Assembly (NCBI GenBank): GCA_013373375.1
Contig: JABXHY010000052.1
Location: 1 to 64,000, forward strand
DNA: 64,000 nt
Direction: 5' to 3'
Origin: Gammaproteobacteria bacterium
Lineage (GTDB): Bacteria; Pseudomonadota; Gammaproteobacteria; Enterobacterales; Kangiellaceae
Under the pieces are notes generated by a model. It made no database searches and was not told where the DNA came from. It was given only the letters and a program-made list of their open reading frames with translations. Positions 6,985 to 16,955 of the stretch are shown here, piece after piece. Positions within the stretch are counted from its first letter, which is position 1. Every line of letters starts with the position of its first letter. The translations under genes and the position numbers were made by a program.

Positions 6985-7821
6985 GTGTTTTTGTTGAGTC
7001 AATCTTTAATTAGAGATGAACACTACTCTGGAGTCCTTGTCGTGCAGTTATTTGATGATCCTCAGTTAACGTCCACTGAACAACTTTTATTGAAACATCC
7101 TGTGTTTCAGTCTTTTGATTCGATAGAGCATATTAAGTTACTGATGCAACGGCAGGCATTTCTGGTCTGGACCGATATGGTACTGATTAAAGCTCTGGAC
7201 AACGCAGTGATGAATCATGATGTCCTATGGTATCCGTCCAAATTTACTTTTCCAGCACAGTTCATTAACCGTACTATGATGGAGTTTGAGTCAAATGAAT
7301 CATTTGGTGGATGTTCGCAGCTGGAGTGGTATTTGGAAGCCATGCGTGAAGTTGGCGCGGAAACCTGTGAGATAGAATGTTTACTGGAATATGTGAGAGA
7401 TTTTAAAAATTATCATGTGATTACCGATGAACTGGATTTAACTTTAAAGCAATATTTACACTGGCAATTGAACTTAGTGAATTCTGGCGAAGCGCATAAA
7501 ATTGCCGCCTTATTAATTTTATTTCGTTTGCGCATTCAGCCGAAAATATATTCTGAACTTTTAATTAATACACGAAGACGATTTCGTAATCTAGCGCCGA
7601 GTTTTTATACTTTTTTAATCGAGCAAACTAATGAATTAAAAGAAGATAATGAAGTTCTGGCGTTAGCAACCCTCGGAACGCTTTGCAATAATAACCAAAG
7701 CAAAGTGAATGAATGTATCCATGTCGCAAGAAAGGCTTTGGAAATGCAATATATGTTTTGGGACGGGATTTATTATCAGGTTATTGAACATCCAAGTTTT
7801 GTGCAGGCGAAGGTCAGTTAA
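6985..7821 (+). CDS. DUF3050-like protein (heme-oxygenase-like fold)
   Basis: A 278-residue protein resembling DUF3050. The first half matches the family pattern: LLLKHPVFQSFDSIEHIKLLMQ, then VWTDMVLIKALDN, then LWYP, then a FESNESFGGCSQLEWYLEAMREVGAET stretch. Members with this fold may be metal- or heme-associated, but where many relatives have a His before VW this protein has MQRQAF, so a metal site may be altered; this is from memory of the family and should be checked by alignment. The start codon is GTG with no clear ribosome binding site; other starts are possible. Followed by an inverted repeat and convergent uvrA. Role unknown. Confidence 0.65.
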   Translation: MFLLSQSLIRDEHYSGVLVVQLFDDPQLTSTEQLLLKHPVFQSFDSIEHIKLLMQRQAFLVWTDMVLIKALDNAVMNHDVLWYPSKFTFPAQFINRTMMEFESNESFGGCSQLEWYLEAMREVGAETCEIECLLEYVRDFKNYHVITDELDLTLKQYLHWQLNLVNSGEAHKIAALLILFRLRIQPKIYSELLINTRRRFRNLAPSFYTFLIEQTNELKEDNEVLALATLGTLCNNNQSKVNECIHVARKALEMQYMFWDGIYYQVIEHPSFVQAKVS

Positions 7822-7856
7822 CTTTGACAGCCAAAAGAGCGTTTAGCTGTCAAAGT
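7821..7856. terminator. Hairpin between convergent genes (terminator candidate)
   Basis: A perfect 11-base inverted repeat, ACTTTGACAGC (7821-7831) and GCTGTCAAAGT (7846-7856), sits between the DUF3050-like gene and uvrA. It lacks a clean T-run, so it may serve as a bidirectional terminator or an mRNA end. Confidence 0.45.
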
Positions 7857-7871
7857 AGGTTAATTGTTATG

Positions 7872-10706
7872 TTACTTTTTCTTAGCGGTCAACAAAGGTT
7901 TTAAAAAATGACCGGTATGAGACGCTTTATTTTTTGCAACTTGTTCTGGTGTTCCGGTCGCAATAATTTGTCCGCCTTTATTACCGCCCTCTGGGCCGAG
8001 ATCAACCAACCAATCTGCGGTTTTAATCACATCTAAATTATGCTCGATGACCACGACCGTATTTCCATGATCTCTGAGTCTATGCAATACCGCCAATAAC
8101 TGATTAACGTCGTGGAAATGTAATCCTGTAGTGGGCTCATCAAGAATGTAAAGTGTTTGCCCGGTATCACGCTTACTTAATTCCCGTGATAATTTAACCC
8201 GCTGAGCTTCACCACCTGAAAGAGTAGTCGCAGCCTGACCCAGTCGAATATAACTTAAGCCAACGTCCATCAGGGTTTGAAGTTTTCTGGCGATTGCGGG
8301 CACAGCATCAAAAAATTCACGAGCATCTTCAACCGTGAGTTCAAGTACTTCATGAATATTTTTACCTTTGTATTGCACTTCTAGAGTCTCACGATTGTAA
8401 CGTTTACCGTGGCAAACATCACAAGGTACGTAAACATCGGGTAAGAAATGCATTTCAACTTTTATAACGCCGTCACCCTGACAGGCTTCGCAGCGACCGC
8501 CTTTCACATTAAAACTAAAGCGTCCTGGTTTGTAACCGCGTGACCTTGCTTCTTGAGTACCCGAAAATAATTCTCGAATTGGTGTGAAAATACCAGTGTA
8601 AGTTGCGGGGTTTGAGCGAGGTGTTCGACCTATTGGGCTTTGATCAATATCAACTACCTTATCAAAGTGTTCGATACCTTCATGGTGTGAATGGGCTGAA
8701 GGTGAAATCGATTCTGCGCCATTTAAAAGCCGAGCCGCGATAGGATAAAGTGTGTCGTTGATAAGCGTTGATTTTCCGCTTCCCGATACACCGGTTACAC
8801 AGGTAAACAGTCCAACAGGAATCTCAAGATCAACTTGTTTTAAATTATTGCCGGTTGCGCCAAATAATTTAAAGGTTTTTTCTGTATCAAATTCATGACG
8901 TTTTTTCGGTATGGAAATTTCTTTTTTACCTGACAGGTACTGACCCGTTAACGACTTCTTCGCTTTACAAATATCTTTAAGAGTTCCTTCTGCGATGATT
9001 TCGCCGCCATGAACACCTGCACCGGGACCGATATCAACCACGTGGTCGGCAGTTTTTATTGCATCTTCATCGTGCTCAACAACAATAACGGTATTACCTA
9101 AATCACGAAGGTGAGTAAGCGTTTTTAATAATCGATCGTTATCGCGCTGGTGCAATCCAATGGAGGGTTCGTCAAGAACATACATTACACCCACTAGCCC
9201 TGCGCCAATTTGACTGGCCAAACGAATTCGCTGGGCTTCACCACCGGATAAAGTATCTGCGGAACGTTCGAGGGTTAAATATTCCAGTCCAACGTTGACT
9301 AAAAAGCCAAGGCGCGCCTGAATTTCTTTTAAAATTTTATCGGCAATTTTCCCTTTTGCACCTTTAAGTTTCAATTGATTGAAATATTCAAAACTTTCGC
9401 CAATTGCCATTTGTGTAATGGACGGTAAATTATTTTTCTTAATTAACACGTGACGCGCATCAGTACGTAGCCGAGTGCCTTCACAACTTGGGCAGGCTTG
9501 ATGTGTCATATATTTTGACAGTTCTTCTCTTACTGCCGTTGATTCGGTTTCGTGATAACGGCGTTCCATGTTTGGAATGACACCTTCAAATGGGTGGTTA
9601 CGAACATAAATGTCGCCGCGATCATTCATGTAACTGAATTCAATTGAAGTACGTCCACTGCCGTACAAAATGGCTTTTTGAATTTTTTTCGGCAACGACT
9701 CAAATGGCGCTTCAATATCAAACTCGTAATGGTCAGCCAAAGATTTGAGCATTTGATAATAATAAACGCTGCGTCTGTCCCAACCGCGTATCGCACCGCC
9801 CGCTAACGATAACTCTGAGTTGTGAATGACACGATCCGGATCAAAAAAGTTATCGACGCCCAAACCATCACATTCAGGACAAGCGCCGGCAGGGTTATTA
9901 AACGAAAAAAGTCTGGGCTCTAGTTCAGTTAAACTGTGTCCACATTGTGGACAGGCAAATTTTGCCGAGAATAAAAAGTCTTCCTGTTCGCCATCCATAA
10001 AATGAATTTGTGCCAGTCCATCAGACAGCTCGAGAGCTGTTTCGAATGACTCTGCAATTCGTTGCTGTAAATCCGCCCGGACTTTAAATCGATCAACTAC
10101 CACTTCAATGGTATGTTTTTTGTGCAAGTCGAGAGTTGGAGGTTCGCTCAGATCGTAAATTTTTCCATTGATTCGAGCGCGAACAAAACCATTTGCCTGT
10201 AACTGTTGAAATAATTGTACGTGCTCACCTTTGCGGTTTCTGACCACTGGCGCCATCAGCATTAACTTAGTGCCTTCAGGCTGAGCAAGAACCAGATCTA
10301 CCATTTGAGAAACTGTTTGTGCTTCTAATGCAATGTCGTGATCGGGACAAAAGGGAGTGCCAACTCGGGCAAACAGCAGTCTTAAATAATCATAAATTTC
10401 AGTAATGGTTCCAACCGTTGAACGCGGATTATGTGAGGTTGATTTTTGTTCAATTGAAATGGCAGGCGATAAACCTTCGATATGGTCGACGTCTGGTTTT
10501 TCCATTAATGATAAAAATTGTCGAGCGTAAGCAGACAAAGATTCGACATATCGCCTTTGACCTTCCGCATATAAGGTATCGAACGCTAAAGATGACTTAC
10601 CGGAGCCGGATAACCCGGTTATCACAATTAATTTATCGCGCGGTAACTCTAGATTGATATTTTTCAGATTATGGGTGCGTGCACCACGTACTTCTATTGT
10701 ATCCAT
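7872..10706 (-). CDS. uvrA: Excinuclease ABC subunit A
   Basis: UvrA, the damage-sensing ATPase of nucleotide excision repair, which loads UvrB onto lesions. It has two ABC modules: Walker [10 protein letters not shown] near residue 31 and GVSGSGKST in the second half, [12 protein letters not shown] and [12 protein letters not shown] signatures, and Walker [11 protein letters not shown] and [10 protein letters not shown]. Zinc-binding Cys pairs (CPQCGH, CPECDG, CEACQG, CDVCHG) are seen. The start chosen is the ATG at 10706 ([14 protein letters not shown]), giving 944 residues, near the E. coli 940; an in-frame TTG lies at 10733. It is divergent from the YajR-like gene and ssb, an order common in gammaproteobacteria. 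Confidence 0.97.
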   Translation of the reverse strand: MDTIEVRGARTHNLKNINLELPRDKLIVITGLSGSGKSSLAFDTLYAEGQRRYVESLSAYARQFLSLMEKPDVDHIEGLSPAISIEQKSTSHNPRSTVGTITEIYDYLRLLFARVGTPFCPDHDIALEAQTVSQMVDLVLAQPEGTKLMLMAPVVRNRKGEHVQLFQQLQANGFVRARINGKIYDLSEPPTLDLHKKHTIEVVVDRFKVRADLQQRIAESFETALELSDGLAQIHFMDGEQEDFLFSAKFACPQCGHSLTELEPRLFSFNNPAGACPECDGLGVDNFFDPDRVIHNSELSLAGGAIRGWDRRSVYYYQMLKSLADHYEFDIEAPFESLPKKIQKAILYGSGRTSIEFSYMNDRGDIYVRNHPFEGVIPNMERRYHETESTAVREELSKYMTHQACPSCEGTRLRTDARHVLIKKNNLPSITQMAIGESFEYFNQLKLKGAKGKIADKILKEIQARLGFLVNVGLEYLTLERSADTLSGGEAQRIRLASQIGAGLVGVMYVLDEPSIGLHQRDNDRLLKTLTHLRDLGNTVIVVEHDEDAIKTADHVVDIGPGAGVHGGEIIAEGTLKDICKAKKSLTGQYLSGKKEISIPKKRHEFDTEKTFKLFGATGNNLKQVDLEIPVGLFTCVTGVSGSGKSTLINDTLYPIAARLLNGAESISPSAHSHHEGIEHFDKVVDIDQSPIGRTPRSNPATYTGIFTPIRELFSGTQEARSRGYKPGRFSFNVKGGRCEACQGDGVIKVEMHFLPDVYVPCDVCHGKRYNRETLEVQYKGKNIHEVLELTVEDAREFFDAVPAIARKLQTLMDVGLSYIRLGQAATTLSGGEAQRVKLSRELSKRDTGQTLYILDEPTTGLHFHDVNQLLAVLHRLRDHGNTVVVIEHNLDVIKTADWLVDLGPEGGNKGGQIIATGTPEQVAKNKASHTGHFLKPLLTAKKK

Positions 10707-10744
10707 CGTGTATAATGACCGCCTTTTTGCCAAATGTTCATTTC

Positions 10745-10764
10745 GCTAACCAAATCGAGTTAGC
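10745..10764. promoter_or_regulatory. Inverted repeat in the uvrA/MFS divergent region
   Basis: GCTAAC and GTTAGC form a perfect 6-base inverted repeat separated by 8 bases between the divergent uvrA and MFS genes. The layout suits a dimeric regulator site. It does not match the CTGT-N8-ACAG LexA consensus. Function is inferred. Confidence 0.3.
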
Positions 10765-10830
10765 ATAATTTGAATCTAAAATGGTTTATACGAATGTCGC
10801 GAAAAACCGAATCAAGCCAGCGATCATAAT

Positions 10831-12246
10831 ATGGAAAAGACACAACAATCCAGTTCAATGAATCAAATCGAGAAGCGCGCTGCTCTAACTTTGAGTTCAG
10901 TATTCGCCACAAGAATGCTCGGTTTATTTATGATTTTGCCGGTGTTCGCCGTATTAGGTGAATCATTAAGTGGTGCCACCCCATTTTTAATCGGGCTTGC
11001 CATTGGTGCTTATGGACTTTCTCAGGCCGTTTTGCAGATCCCCTTCGGCCGATTGTCCGACAAGTTAGGTCGAAAGCCGATTATTCTGATGGGCTTGTCT
11101 TTATTTGTGGTTGGTTCGGTAGTGGCGGCTTTGTCGGAATCGATTTATGGAGTCATTCTAGGACGTATTCTGCAAGGGTGTGGAGCCATTGCCAGTGCTG
11201 TAATGGCGTTGGCGGCAGACTTATCGCGAGATGAACACCGCAGTAAGGTGATGGCGTCGATTGGCATGAGTATTGGTCTTGCTTTCACTCTGGCAATGTT
11301 TGCCGGGCCTTTTATTGCTGAGCATTTTGGGCTGTCAGGGATCTTCTGGGTTACTGCTGGACTTGCCTTGTTAGCAGCGCTCGTGGTGGTGACTTTAGTT
11401 CCTACACCAACGCACAGCTACGCTCAGCGAGATGTTGTCGCTGCGAAAGGCCAATTTAAAGATATTATCTGGCACCCACAATTGTGGCGTCTTAACCTTG
11501 GGATTTTTGCTCTTCACTTCTTATTAACTGCTTTTTTCGTGGCTTTTCCGCATAAATTAACGGCACTTGGTTTATCCATGAGCAGCAGCGGCTGGATTTA
11601 TCTGGCGGTGATGTTAATTGCGGTAGTGATTATGGTGCCTCTCATTATTACTGCTGAGAAAGGTTGGCGACATCGAGGCGTAATGGTGAGCGTTATGTGC
11701 ACCATTGCATTATTAGAGTTATTAATTGGTTTCCAGCAATGGTCGCTATGGGTACTGATTTTTTTGATGGGTATTTTTTTCGCGGGCTTTAATGTAATGG
11801 AAGCTTTATTTCCTTCGTTAATTTCGCGAATTGCACCTGCGTCAAGAAAAGGGGCTGCTCTAGGGGTTTATTCTACCTCGCAATTTTTAGGTGCCAGTTT
11901 GGGAGGTCCAATTGCTGGTTGGCTGGCGCAAACTTATGGTTTATCAACTACCTACGTTGCCGGTGGTGCCGTTGCACTCATTTGGGCGGTGGCTGGGCTC
12001 GGATTAAAATCGCCGCCAAGATTGACCTCATACACCCTTACAGTTCATCATATAGAAAATAAAGACCGACTGGCGACTTTAATGGATGATATTCATGCTA
12101 TTGAAGGAGTGGCAGAAGCGGTAGCGCTACCGGAAGCGGGCGCAGTGTATTTAAAAGTAGATAAGCAGCAATTCGATGAAGCAGCTTTGTTGCGCTTGAA
12201 ACAGTCTGTGAATCCGGCTGACTCGCCGAATCAAGTGACAGAGTAA
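10831..12246 (+). CDS. MFS transporter with C-terminal YAM-like domain (YajR-like)
   Basis: A 471-residue major facilitator superfamily transporter with about 12 membrane segments and the motif-A-like GRLSDKLGRKPII loop between helices 2 and 3 (residues about 68-82). After the last helix a soluble tail of about 80 residues, starting at HHIENKDRL and with VYLKVDKQQFD, resembles the C-terminal YAM domain of E. coli YajR. It probably exports a small molecule by proton antiport; the substrate is unknown. The gene is co-directional with ssb, 47 bases downstream, and divergent from uvrA. Confidence 0.8.
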   Translation: MEKTQQSSSMNQIEKRAALTLSSVFATRMLGLFMILPVFAVLGESLSGATPFLIGLAIGAYGLSQAVLQIPFGRLSDKLGRKPIILMGLSLFVVGSVVAALSESIYGVILGRILQGCGAIASAVMALAADLSRDEHRSKVMASIGMSIGLAFTLAMFAGPFIAEHFGLSGIFWVTAGLALLAALVVVTLVPTPTHSYAQRDVVAAKGQFKDIIWHPQLWRLNLGIFALHFLLTAFFVAFPHKLTALGLSMSSSGWIYLAVMLIAVVIMVPLIITAEKGWRHRGVMVSVMCTIALLELLIGFQQWSLWVLIFLMGIFFAGFNVMEALFPSLISRIAPASRKGAALGVYSTSQFLGASLGGPIAGWLAQTYGLSTTYVAGGAVALIWAVAGLGLKSPPRLTSYTLTVHHIENKDRLATLMDDIHAIEGVAEAVALPEAGAVYLKVDKQQFDEAALLRLKQSVNPADSPNQVTE

Positions 12247-12293
12247 TTGCGTTAACAAAAAAGCGGCGAGAGACCGTATAGGAGTTTGAAGTT

Positions 12294-12824
12294 ATGGCCA
12301 GTAGAGGCATCAATAAAGTAATTTTGGTTGGTAATTTAGGGAACGATCCAGAAATTCGGTACACCGCAAATGGTGGTGCAATTGCTAATCTATCGGTGGC
12401 TACCTCTGAGCAGTGGAAAGATCGTAATTCAGGCGAAATGCGTGAGAAAACAGAGTGGCATCGAGTGGTTATTTTTGGCAAGTTGGCGGAAATTGCCGGT
12501 GAATATTTAAGAAAAGGCTCTCAAGTTTACCTTGAAGGAAAGCTGCAAACTCGAAAGTGGCAAGATCAACAAGGCCAGGACAAGTACACCACAGAAGTAG
12601 TTGTGGATATTAATGGTGTCATGCAAATGCTTGGTGGTGGAGCTGGAGGTCGCTCTGGTGGCGATTCTAACTATGGGCAAAATCAAGGTCAGCAGCCTTA
12701 CGGACAGCCACACCAGCAGAACTATCAGCAGCAACAGGCGAAGCAAAATCAACCACAGCAGGGTGGTGGAGCGCCTTCTGATGCAGGCTTTAGCGATAGT
12801 TTTGACGACGATATCCCTTTCTAG
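12294..12824 (+). CDS. ssb: Single-stranded DNA-binding protein
   Basis: A 176-residue SSB. The N-terminal OB fold has [18 protein letters not shown], a W-and-H stretch (TEWHRVV) and [14 protein letters not shown] Gly/Gln-rich disordered linker covers about residues 115-165, and the acidic tip DDDIPF, which binds partner repair proteins, ends the protein. It coats single-stranded DNA as a tetramer in replication, repair and recombination. A ribosome binding site AGGAG lies about 9 bases before the ATG. A strong terminator follows. Confidence 0.97.
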   Translation: MASRGINKVILVGNLGNDPEIRYTANGGAIANLSVATSEQWKDRNSGEMREKTEWHRVVIFGKLAEIAGEYLRKGSQVYLEGKLQTRKWQDQQGQDKYTTEVVVDINGVMQMLGGGAGGRSGGDSNYGQNQGQQPYGQPHQQNYQQQQAKQNQPQQGGGAPSDAGFSDSFDDDIPF

Positions 12825-12863
12825 TTAAAACTGCGTTCTAAACGATTAGTAATATCAGACGAT

Positions 12864-12890
12864 AAGCCCCTTTTTGAAGGGGCTTTTTTT
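12864..12890 (+). terminator. Rho-independent terminator after ssb
   Basis: The stem AAGCCCCTT/AAGGGGCTT with a short loop is followed by a run of T, 40 bases after the ssb stop. Confidence 0.9.
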
Positions 12891-12984
12891 ATTGCTAAGC
12901 AAACATGTCAGAGCAGTAAATCAGCGGCTCTGTGATACATAAATTATCGTAATTAATAATTCGATTTATGTGTTTTAAGGTTAT

Positions 12985-13365
12985 ATGAAGTCCAAAGTCA
13001 GCATTGATCATGATAAGCAAACAATGGAAATCCAGCTCACTGGGCGAGTGACAATGCAGCCAGCCTTGACGTTACTGGAGCAATTAGTTGCTGAACAAAG
13101 CTCGGGTGAAAATTATAAGCGTTTGTACATTTTCAAAGATGTTGAGTTTGAAATCTCGGTCCCTGACTTTGAAATTGTTTTAACACGTGCGAGGGAGTTG
13201 CTAGCAAAGCCAGGTGTCGCAAAACACCGGGTCGCTTTTGTATCGTCTGATCCTTTTGTTAACCACTTTTTGAGTATTTATCGAACACTTGGTGAGTCTT
13301 ATTCCTTCCAGGAAGCGGAAGTTTTCGAGGAAGTTGATCCTGCGAGGCAGTGGCTGGAAGAATAA
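12985..13365 (+). CDS. STAS-like small protein
   Basis: A 126-residue cytoplasmic protein with an alternating beta/alpha pattern and a two-stranded start (KVSIDHDKQTMEIQLTGRV), resembling STAS / SpoIIAA-like folds; no phosphoacceptor serine is obvious. AAGG lies 5 bases before the ATG. The CsrD-like gene starts 103 bases downstream on the same strand, so the two may be co-transcribed. The function is not known and the STAS assignment is by fold-like pattern only. Confidence 0.55.
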   Translation: MKSKVSIDHDKQTMEIQLTGRVTMQPALTLLEQLVAEQSSGENYKRLYIFKDVEFEISVPDFEIVLTRARELLAKPGVAKHRVAFVSSDPFVNHFLSIYRTLGESYSFQEAEVFEEVDPARQWLEE

Positions 13366-13468
13366 GGTCTGAAACAGTAAGGCCTGAAACAGACCTTGTA
13401 TCGTATGGACACGAAAACCATAGAATCGACTATCATTTAAATAGGGCTCTTGGCGAAGGAATGAAGCA

Positions 13469-15364
13469 TTGAAGGTATTGTTGGGTCGTTGCTTTTTGTT
13501 ATGGATTTCCGTAGTTTTAATAACATTGGTAGCGTTAAGTTTTCACATAAATGATTTTCGAGACCAGCTTGCGTCTCACGAACAGCAGTGGCAAAACAAG
13601 CAGCAGTTAACAGTAGCTCGTAAGCTTCCAACCCTATCCTTCGCAAGCGTTGCTGAAAAGCGCGATGCTGTTGTTCAGTTGTCACTAATTTCTGGCGTGT
13701 CTGCGGTTGGGTTAATGAGTGACGATGAAATAATGGAATCCATAGGAGAGTTGGGCACTCCTGAGTCACTCGACTATAGAATTCCTGTCTCAATTGATGG
13801 TGAAGCGGGCTCAATGTTAGTTTTTCAGTTCGCTGATGCGCCTAACTTACCGACATCATTTAAAATGTCGTGGGAAGTCTTGATAGTAGTTGGTGCGGTG
13901 TTTTTAGGAGCCATTGGAACCATATACTTATTAGTGCCGATTTTGCATTTGGAAGAAAAAGCGGAATCGATTTTGACTGGAGACTTTGATCCTGAACATT
14001 TCTCGCCATCGGATGTAAATCCTTTAACATCAGAACTGGCAATCAACTTGTTGCTAAATGAGCATCATCATAGTCGACATCAACAGACGGAACTTTCAAA
14101 TAGATTAAGACAACATTCTTTTGTCGATAAATTATCCGGTTTAGGAAATCGAGAATATTTTGATGCAGAGCTTGAAGTCCATCTTTCCGACGAACAGATT
14201 TTGCATGGTGCAGTGGCTATTTTTTCTTTCGAGCCTTTAATTGAATTACAGCACGATAACAAAGAGCAGTTCGATGACACCATTCGTCAGATTGGTCGAT
14301 TGTTTCAGTCGTTATCAAGTGAAGCAGAACTTAACTGGGTAGCGCGTCGCGATAACGTAGACTTTGCTTGGTTAACCATCGAAAATTCACCGGAAAAATT
14401 AGTTCGTCAATGCAATAAGATGATCAAAGATATGCAGCGAACGATATTTGACTCCTTAGAGTACAAACATCACTTTGTCGATGTTGGAATTACTGTTTTT
14501 AAAAGTGGTGATGATCCCTATGAAGTGATGGCCAGTGCCGATATGGCTTTACGACACGCTCAGGTAGTCGGCGACAATAATGTTCATTTGTATCGTTCAG
14601 ACGAGTTACCCAAAGATATTATAAAAGGGAGCGTGAGGTGGCGAACGTTTTTACAGGAAAAGTTAGCCAAGAGAGACATATTACTGTTTTATCAGCCACA
14701 GTATGACGTGTCCGACTCATCTGTAATAGGGTATGAAACTCTTTCTCGGTTGGTTGATAAAGACAAAGTTATCGCAGCAGCGATTTTTTTACCGATGGCG
14801 AGCCGAGTGGGGCTAGCCGTCGAGTTTGATCGCTTGATAATTGATAAAGTGTTCAAAGAATTTATTTATGGTAAGCACTTAGAAGATAAAGACTTATCCA
14901 TTAATTTGTTTCCGGACAGTATTCGAAATAATGGTTTTATTAGTTGGTTACTTAAACAATTGTCGGTGCGACATGATATTAAAGAAAAAGTGGTTTTTGA
15001 AATTCCAGAGTATGCGTTGATTCATAATGATGACGAGCTAATTAGTGGAATAAACGCTCTTAGTGATGCTGGTATTCGTTGGTGTGTGGAGAGTGTTGGT
15101 AATCCAAAAGCGAATTTGTCCTATTTACGTGAGCATGAAGTTTCACGCATAAAGGTAAGTCGAACAATTGTTCGTAATATAGAGTCGAGTGATGAAAAGC
15201 AGCTGTTTTTTAAAACTTTGGTTAACTCAGCTAACCAGCTCGGTGTAGATGTTTGGGCTGAAGGCGTTGAATCTGAAAGCGAATGGAAAGTTTTAGAAAG
15301 CTTAGGAGCTCAAGGAGCCCAAGGTTATTGGTTTGGCCAACCTGTACAAATAGAAGAGTTGTAA
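13469..15364 (+). CDS. CsrD-like membrane protein with degenerate GGDEF and EAL domains
   Basis: A 631-residue inner-membrane protein. Two membrane segments (about residues 8-25 and 138-157) flank a periplasmic sensor region, followed by a GGDEF-like domain and an EAL-like domain. The GGDEF position reads RRDNVDF and the EAL position YETL, so neither cyclase nor phosphodiesterase activity is expected. Length, layout and decay of both motifs match CsrD/MshH, which in E. coli promotes decay of the CsrB/C regulatory RNAs. Start codon is TTG at 13469 with AAGGA 8 bases before it; the ATG at 13461 runs into a stop at once. The CsrD role is inferred from architecture. Confidence 0.75.
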   Translation: MKVLLGRCFLLWISVVLITLVALSFHINDFRDQLASHEQQWQNKQQLTVARKLPTLSFASVAEKRDAVVQLSLISGVSAVGLMSDDEIMESIGELGTPESLDYRIPVSIDGEAGSMLVFQFADAPNLPTSFKMSWEVLIVVGAVFLGAIGTIYLLVPILHLEEKAESILTGDFDPEHFSPSDVNPLTSELAINLLLNEHHHSRHQQTELSNRLRQHSFVDKLSGLGNREYFDAELEVHLSDEQILHGAVAIFSFEPLIELQHDNKEQFDDTIRQIGRLFQSLSSEAELNWVARRDNVDFAWLTIENSPEKLVRQCNKMIKDMQRTIFDSLEYKHHFVDVGITVFKSGDDPYEVMASADMALRHAQVVGDNNVHLYRSDELPKDIIKGSVRWRTFLQEKLAKRDILLFYQPQYDVSDSSVIGYETLSRLVDKDKVIAAAIFLPMASRVGLAVEFDRLIIDKVFKEFIYGKHLEDKDLSINLFPDSIRNNGFISWLLKQLSVRHDIKEKVVFEIPEYALIHNDDELISGINALSDAGIRWCVESVGNPKANLSYLREHEVSRIKVSRTIVRNIESSDEKQLFFKTLVNSANQLGVDVWAEGVESESEWKVLESLGAQGAQGYWFGQPVQIEEL

Positions 15365-15477
15365 ACTTCTTTGAGTTTTAACAAACAATCCATTCGAGCT
15401 GTTAAAAAAGTAATGAGTGACATTGCTGATTTTCTGTTTAGATGTTATTACATAGCTTTTCACATTAATTATGCACA

Positions 15478-15507
15478 ATAAAAAAGCCGCATGCAGCGGC
15501 TTTTTTA
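15478..15507. terminator. Bidirectional terminator between the CsrD-like gene and the porin
   Basis: The stem AAAAAAGCCGC and GCGGCTTTTTT with a 5-base loop has A and T runs on both sides, so it can end transcription from either side of this convergent pair. Confidence 0.85.
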
Positions 15508-15538
15508 ATGACACGTTGGTTTAATTGGAAGGTATCAA

Positions 15539-16546
15539 TTAAAAGCTTTGATCAATTCCGAAACCATACCAGCTGTATTCATTATTATTCATGTCATCCG
15601 ATACTGTATAGAAAAAATGCACATCGGTTTGTTTACTTAAAGCTATGTTCCAACCCACTGATGACAAATCTCGTTTATCCAGATCGTCGCTTTCTCCAGT
15701 TTGAAACTTCAATGTATGATCGCCAGTCGTATAAGCCGCACTGACAAGATAACCTTCTTCATTATAAGCTTCTAAACCGTTAACTGAATCTGCTGGGTAA
15801 TCGTGGTTGTTGTAGATCGCACCTAATGTCCAGTTACCCCATTTGTACTGAGTTGAGAAACGTTTAGTTTTACTTCCTTCTGCACTTACGTCTTTATCCT
15901 GTGCGTAGGCAAAAAACCAATGGTCACTGGACCACTCAACTGCAATTGAGTTGGCGTCCGTTGATTCTCTGTCACCAACTACAACATCAGGCGTTGCAGG
16001 GTCATTGTCATCGTCACCTAAAATATCGTCGCCATCTAAAGTTCCATCGATGCTCATATTGGCGTATTTAATTTTCAAACCGCCAAACATTTCTGGCGTT
16101 GAGTATTGAAAAATATTGTCGGCGCGTACTTCACCTTTAAATAGCAAGTCGATATCACCTTCAAGCTGGTTGAATTGATCAACTCGACCTTGCGCAACAC
16201 GTAACGGAGTGTCTTTGCGGCCCATCAATACTTCACCAAATCCACCAGCAAGACCAATGTACTGATCACGAGCTTTGATATTGTCTGAGTCGCTTTTGTC
16301 GCTACTATCAACTTGCCACTCGATTTTGTAGAAAGCAGTGAGGCTATCACTCAACTTACCTTTGCCGCGAAAGCCAAAGTGAGAGAAGTTACTTTTGACT
16401 TCTTTACCTTCCAATTCTGCATCGTCCGTATTTTGCATAGTTAAGCGTATTTTGCCGTAAGGCGTTACGCTGAGATCTGCCGCTGTTGCCGATCCAAATA
16501 TGCTCGCCGCTACAACTAATGCGGCTGTCTTCTGATTCATGTTCAT
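15539..16546 (-). CDS. Outer-membrane porin (Gram-negative porin family)
   Basis: A 335-residue porin. A signal peptide (hydrophobic core with AALVVAASIFGSATA) is followed by the mature start ADLSVTPYGKIRL. Alternating beta-strand pattern, GFRGKGKLSDSL and YIGLAGGFGEVLMGRKDTP are typical of trimeric porins of the Porin_4 class, and the last residue is Phe in a GIDQSF ending as expected for BamA insertion. An acidic loop (DDDILGDDDNDPATPD) is unusual. Divergent from pstC, and a Pho-box-like pair faces it, so it may act as a phosphate-starvation porin, which is inferred. Start at 16546 or the internal ATG at 16540. Confidence 0.85.
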   Translation of the reverse strand: MNMNQKTAALVVAASIFGSATAADLSVTPYGKIRLTMQNTDDAELEGKEVKSNFSHFGFRGKGKLSDSLTAFYKIEWQVDSSDKSDSDNIKARDQYIGLAGGFGEVLMGRKDTPLRVAQGRVDQFNQLEGDIDLLFKGEVRADNIFQYSTPEMFGGLKIKYANMSIDGTLDGDDILGDDDNDPATPDVVVGDRESTDANSIAVEWSSDHWFFAYAQDKDVSAEGSKTKRFSTQYKWGNWTLGAIYNNHDYPADSVNGLEAYNEEGYLVSAAYTTGDHTLKFQTGESDDLDKRDLSSVGWNIALSKQTDVHFFYTVSDDMNNNEYSWYGFGIDQSF

Positions 16547-16756
16547 AGGTTTAACCAGTTCTCCAAGTGTTTATCCAATGCGCATATACGCGCGACGAGA
16601 GTATTTGTGGCGCGTAGACTACCAATATGACCCGTCGGTTGCAAAAAAGGTCTCTATTATTGGTTATTTTTATAAAAAAAAGTACAAAAAATGGAATTTC
16701 GACCAAATTTCTAATGAAACTCCAAGCCTAGAGACATTACTTTGAGCAGGGGTAAT

Positions 16757-16774
16757 ATGTCATTAATGTGACAG
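16757..16774 (-). promoter_or_regulatory. Candidate Pho box facing the porin
   Basis: Read on the minus strand, CTGTCAC, four bases, then ATGACAT: two direct 7-base repeats at the 11-base spacing of the CTGTCAT consensus (second repeat 5 of 7). It is about 210 bases from the porin start, and no good -10 at the usual 10-base distance is seen, so it is weaker than the other boxes. Confidence 0.4.
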
Positions 16775-16888
16775 TTGAAATTGCAGCATCACTTTAAGCG
16801 ACAAGGTTATAATTTAATCAAATTTATAAACCCCAATAAAATCAGATGGTTATGCTTTGATTTTATATGAGAATGGAATTGTGACAGT

Positions 16889-16922
16889 TTGTAATAATTC
16901 TGTCATCTTTCGGCGATACAAT
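16889..16922 (+). promoter_or_regulatory. Pho box and -10 of the pst operon
   Basis: TTGTAAT (16889-16895), a four-base AATT spacer and CTGTCAT (16900-16906) form direct repeats in which PhoB replaces the -35. Exactly 10 bases later comes the -10 TACAAT (16917-16922), the classic PhoB-activated spacing. Confidence 0.75.
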
Positions 16923-16955
16923 GTCGCGCAATGTAAGAAAAGCTAGCGAACCTTA

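Larger units (their letters stand above)
16547..16955. promoter_or_regulatory. Divergent porin/pstC control region
   Basis: This is 409 bases without a supported gene between the divergently transcribed porin and pstC. It contains the pstC Pho box and -10 (16889-16922), the porin-side Pho-like box (16757-16774) and A/T-rich DNA. A short plus-strand reading frame at 16539-16745 looks like chance. Confidence 0.6.

Noticed and set aside
10711-10716. TATAAT as a promoter for the yajR-like gene
   Set aside because: No matching -35 is found at 16-18 bases upstream.
12098-12481. Reading frame opposite yajR-like gene and ssb
   Set aside because: It overlaps two clear genes and has no family pattern.
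16539-16745. 68-residue frame in the porin/pstC gap
   Set aside because: It lacks a ribosome binding site and covers A/T-rich control DNA; no homology pattern.
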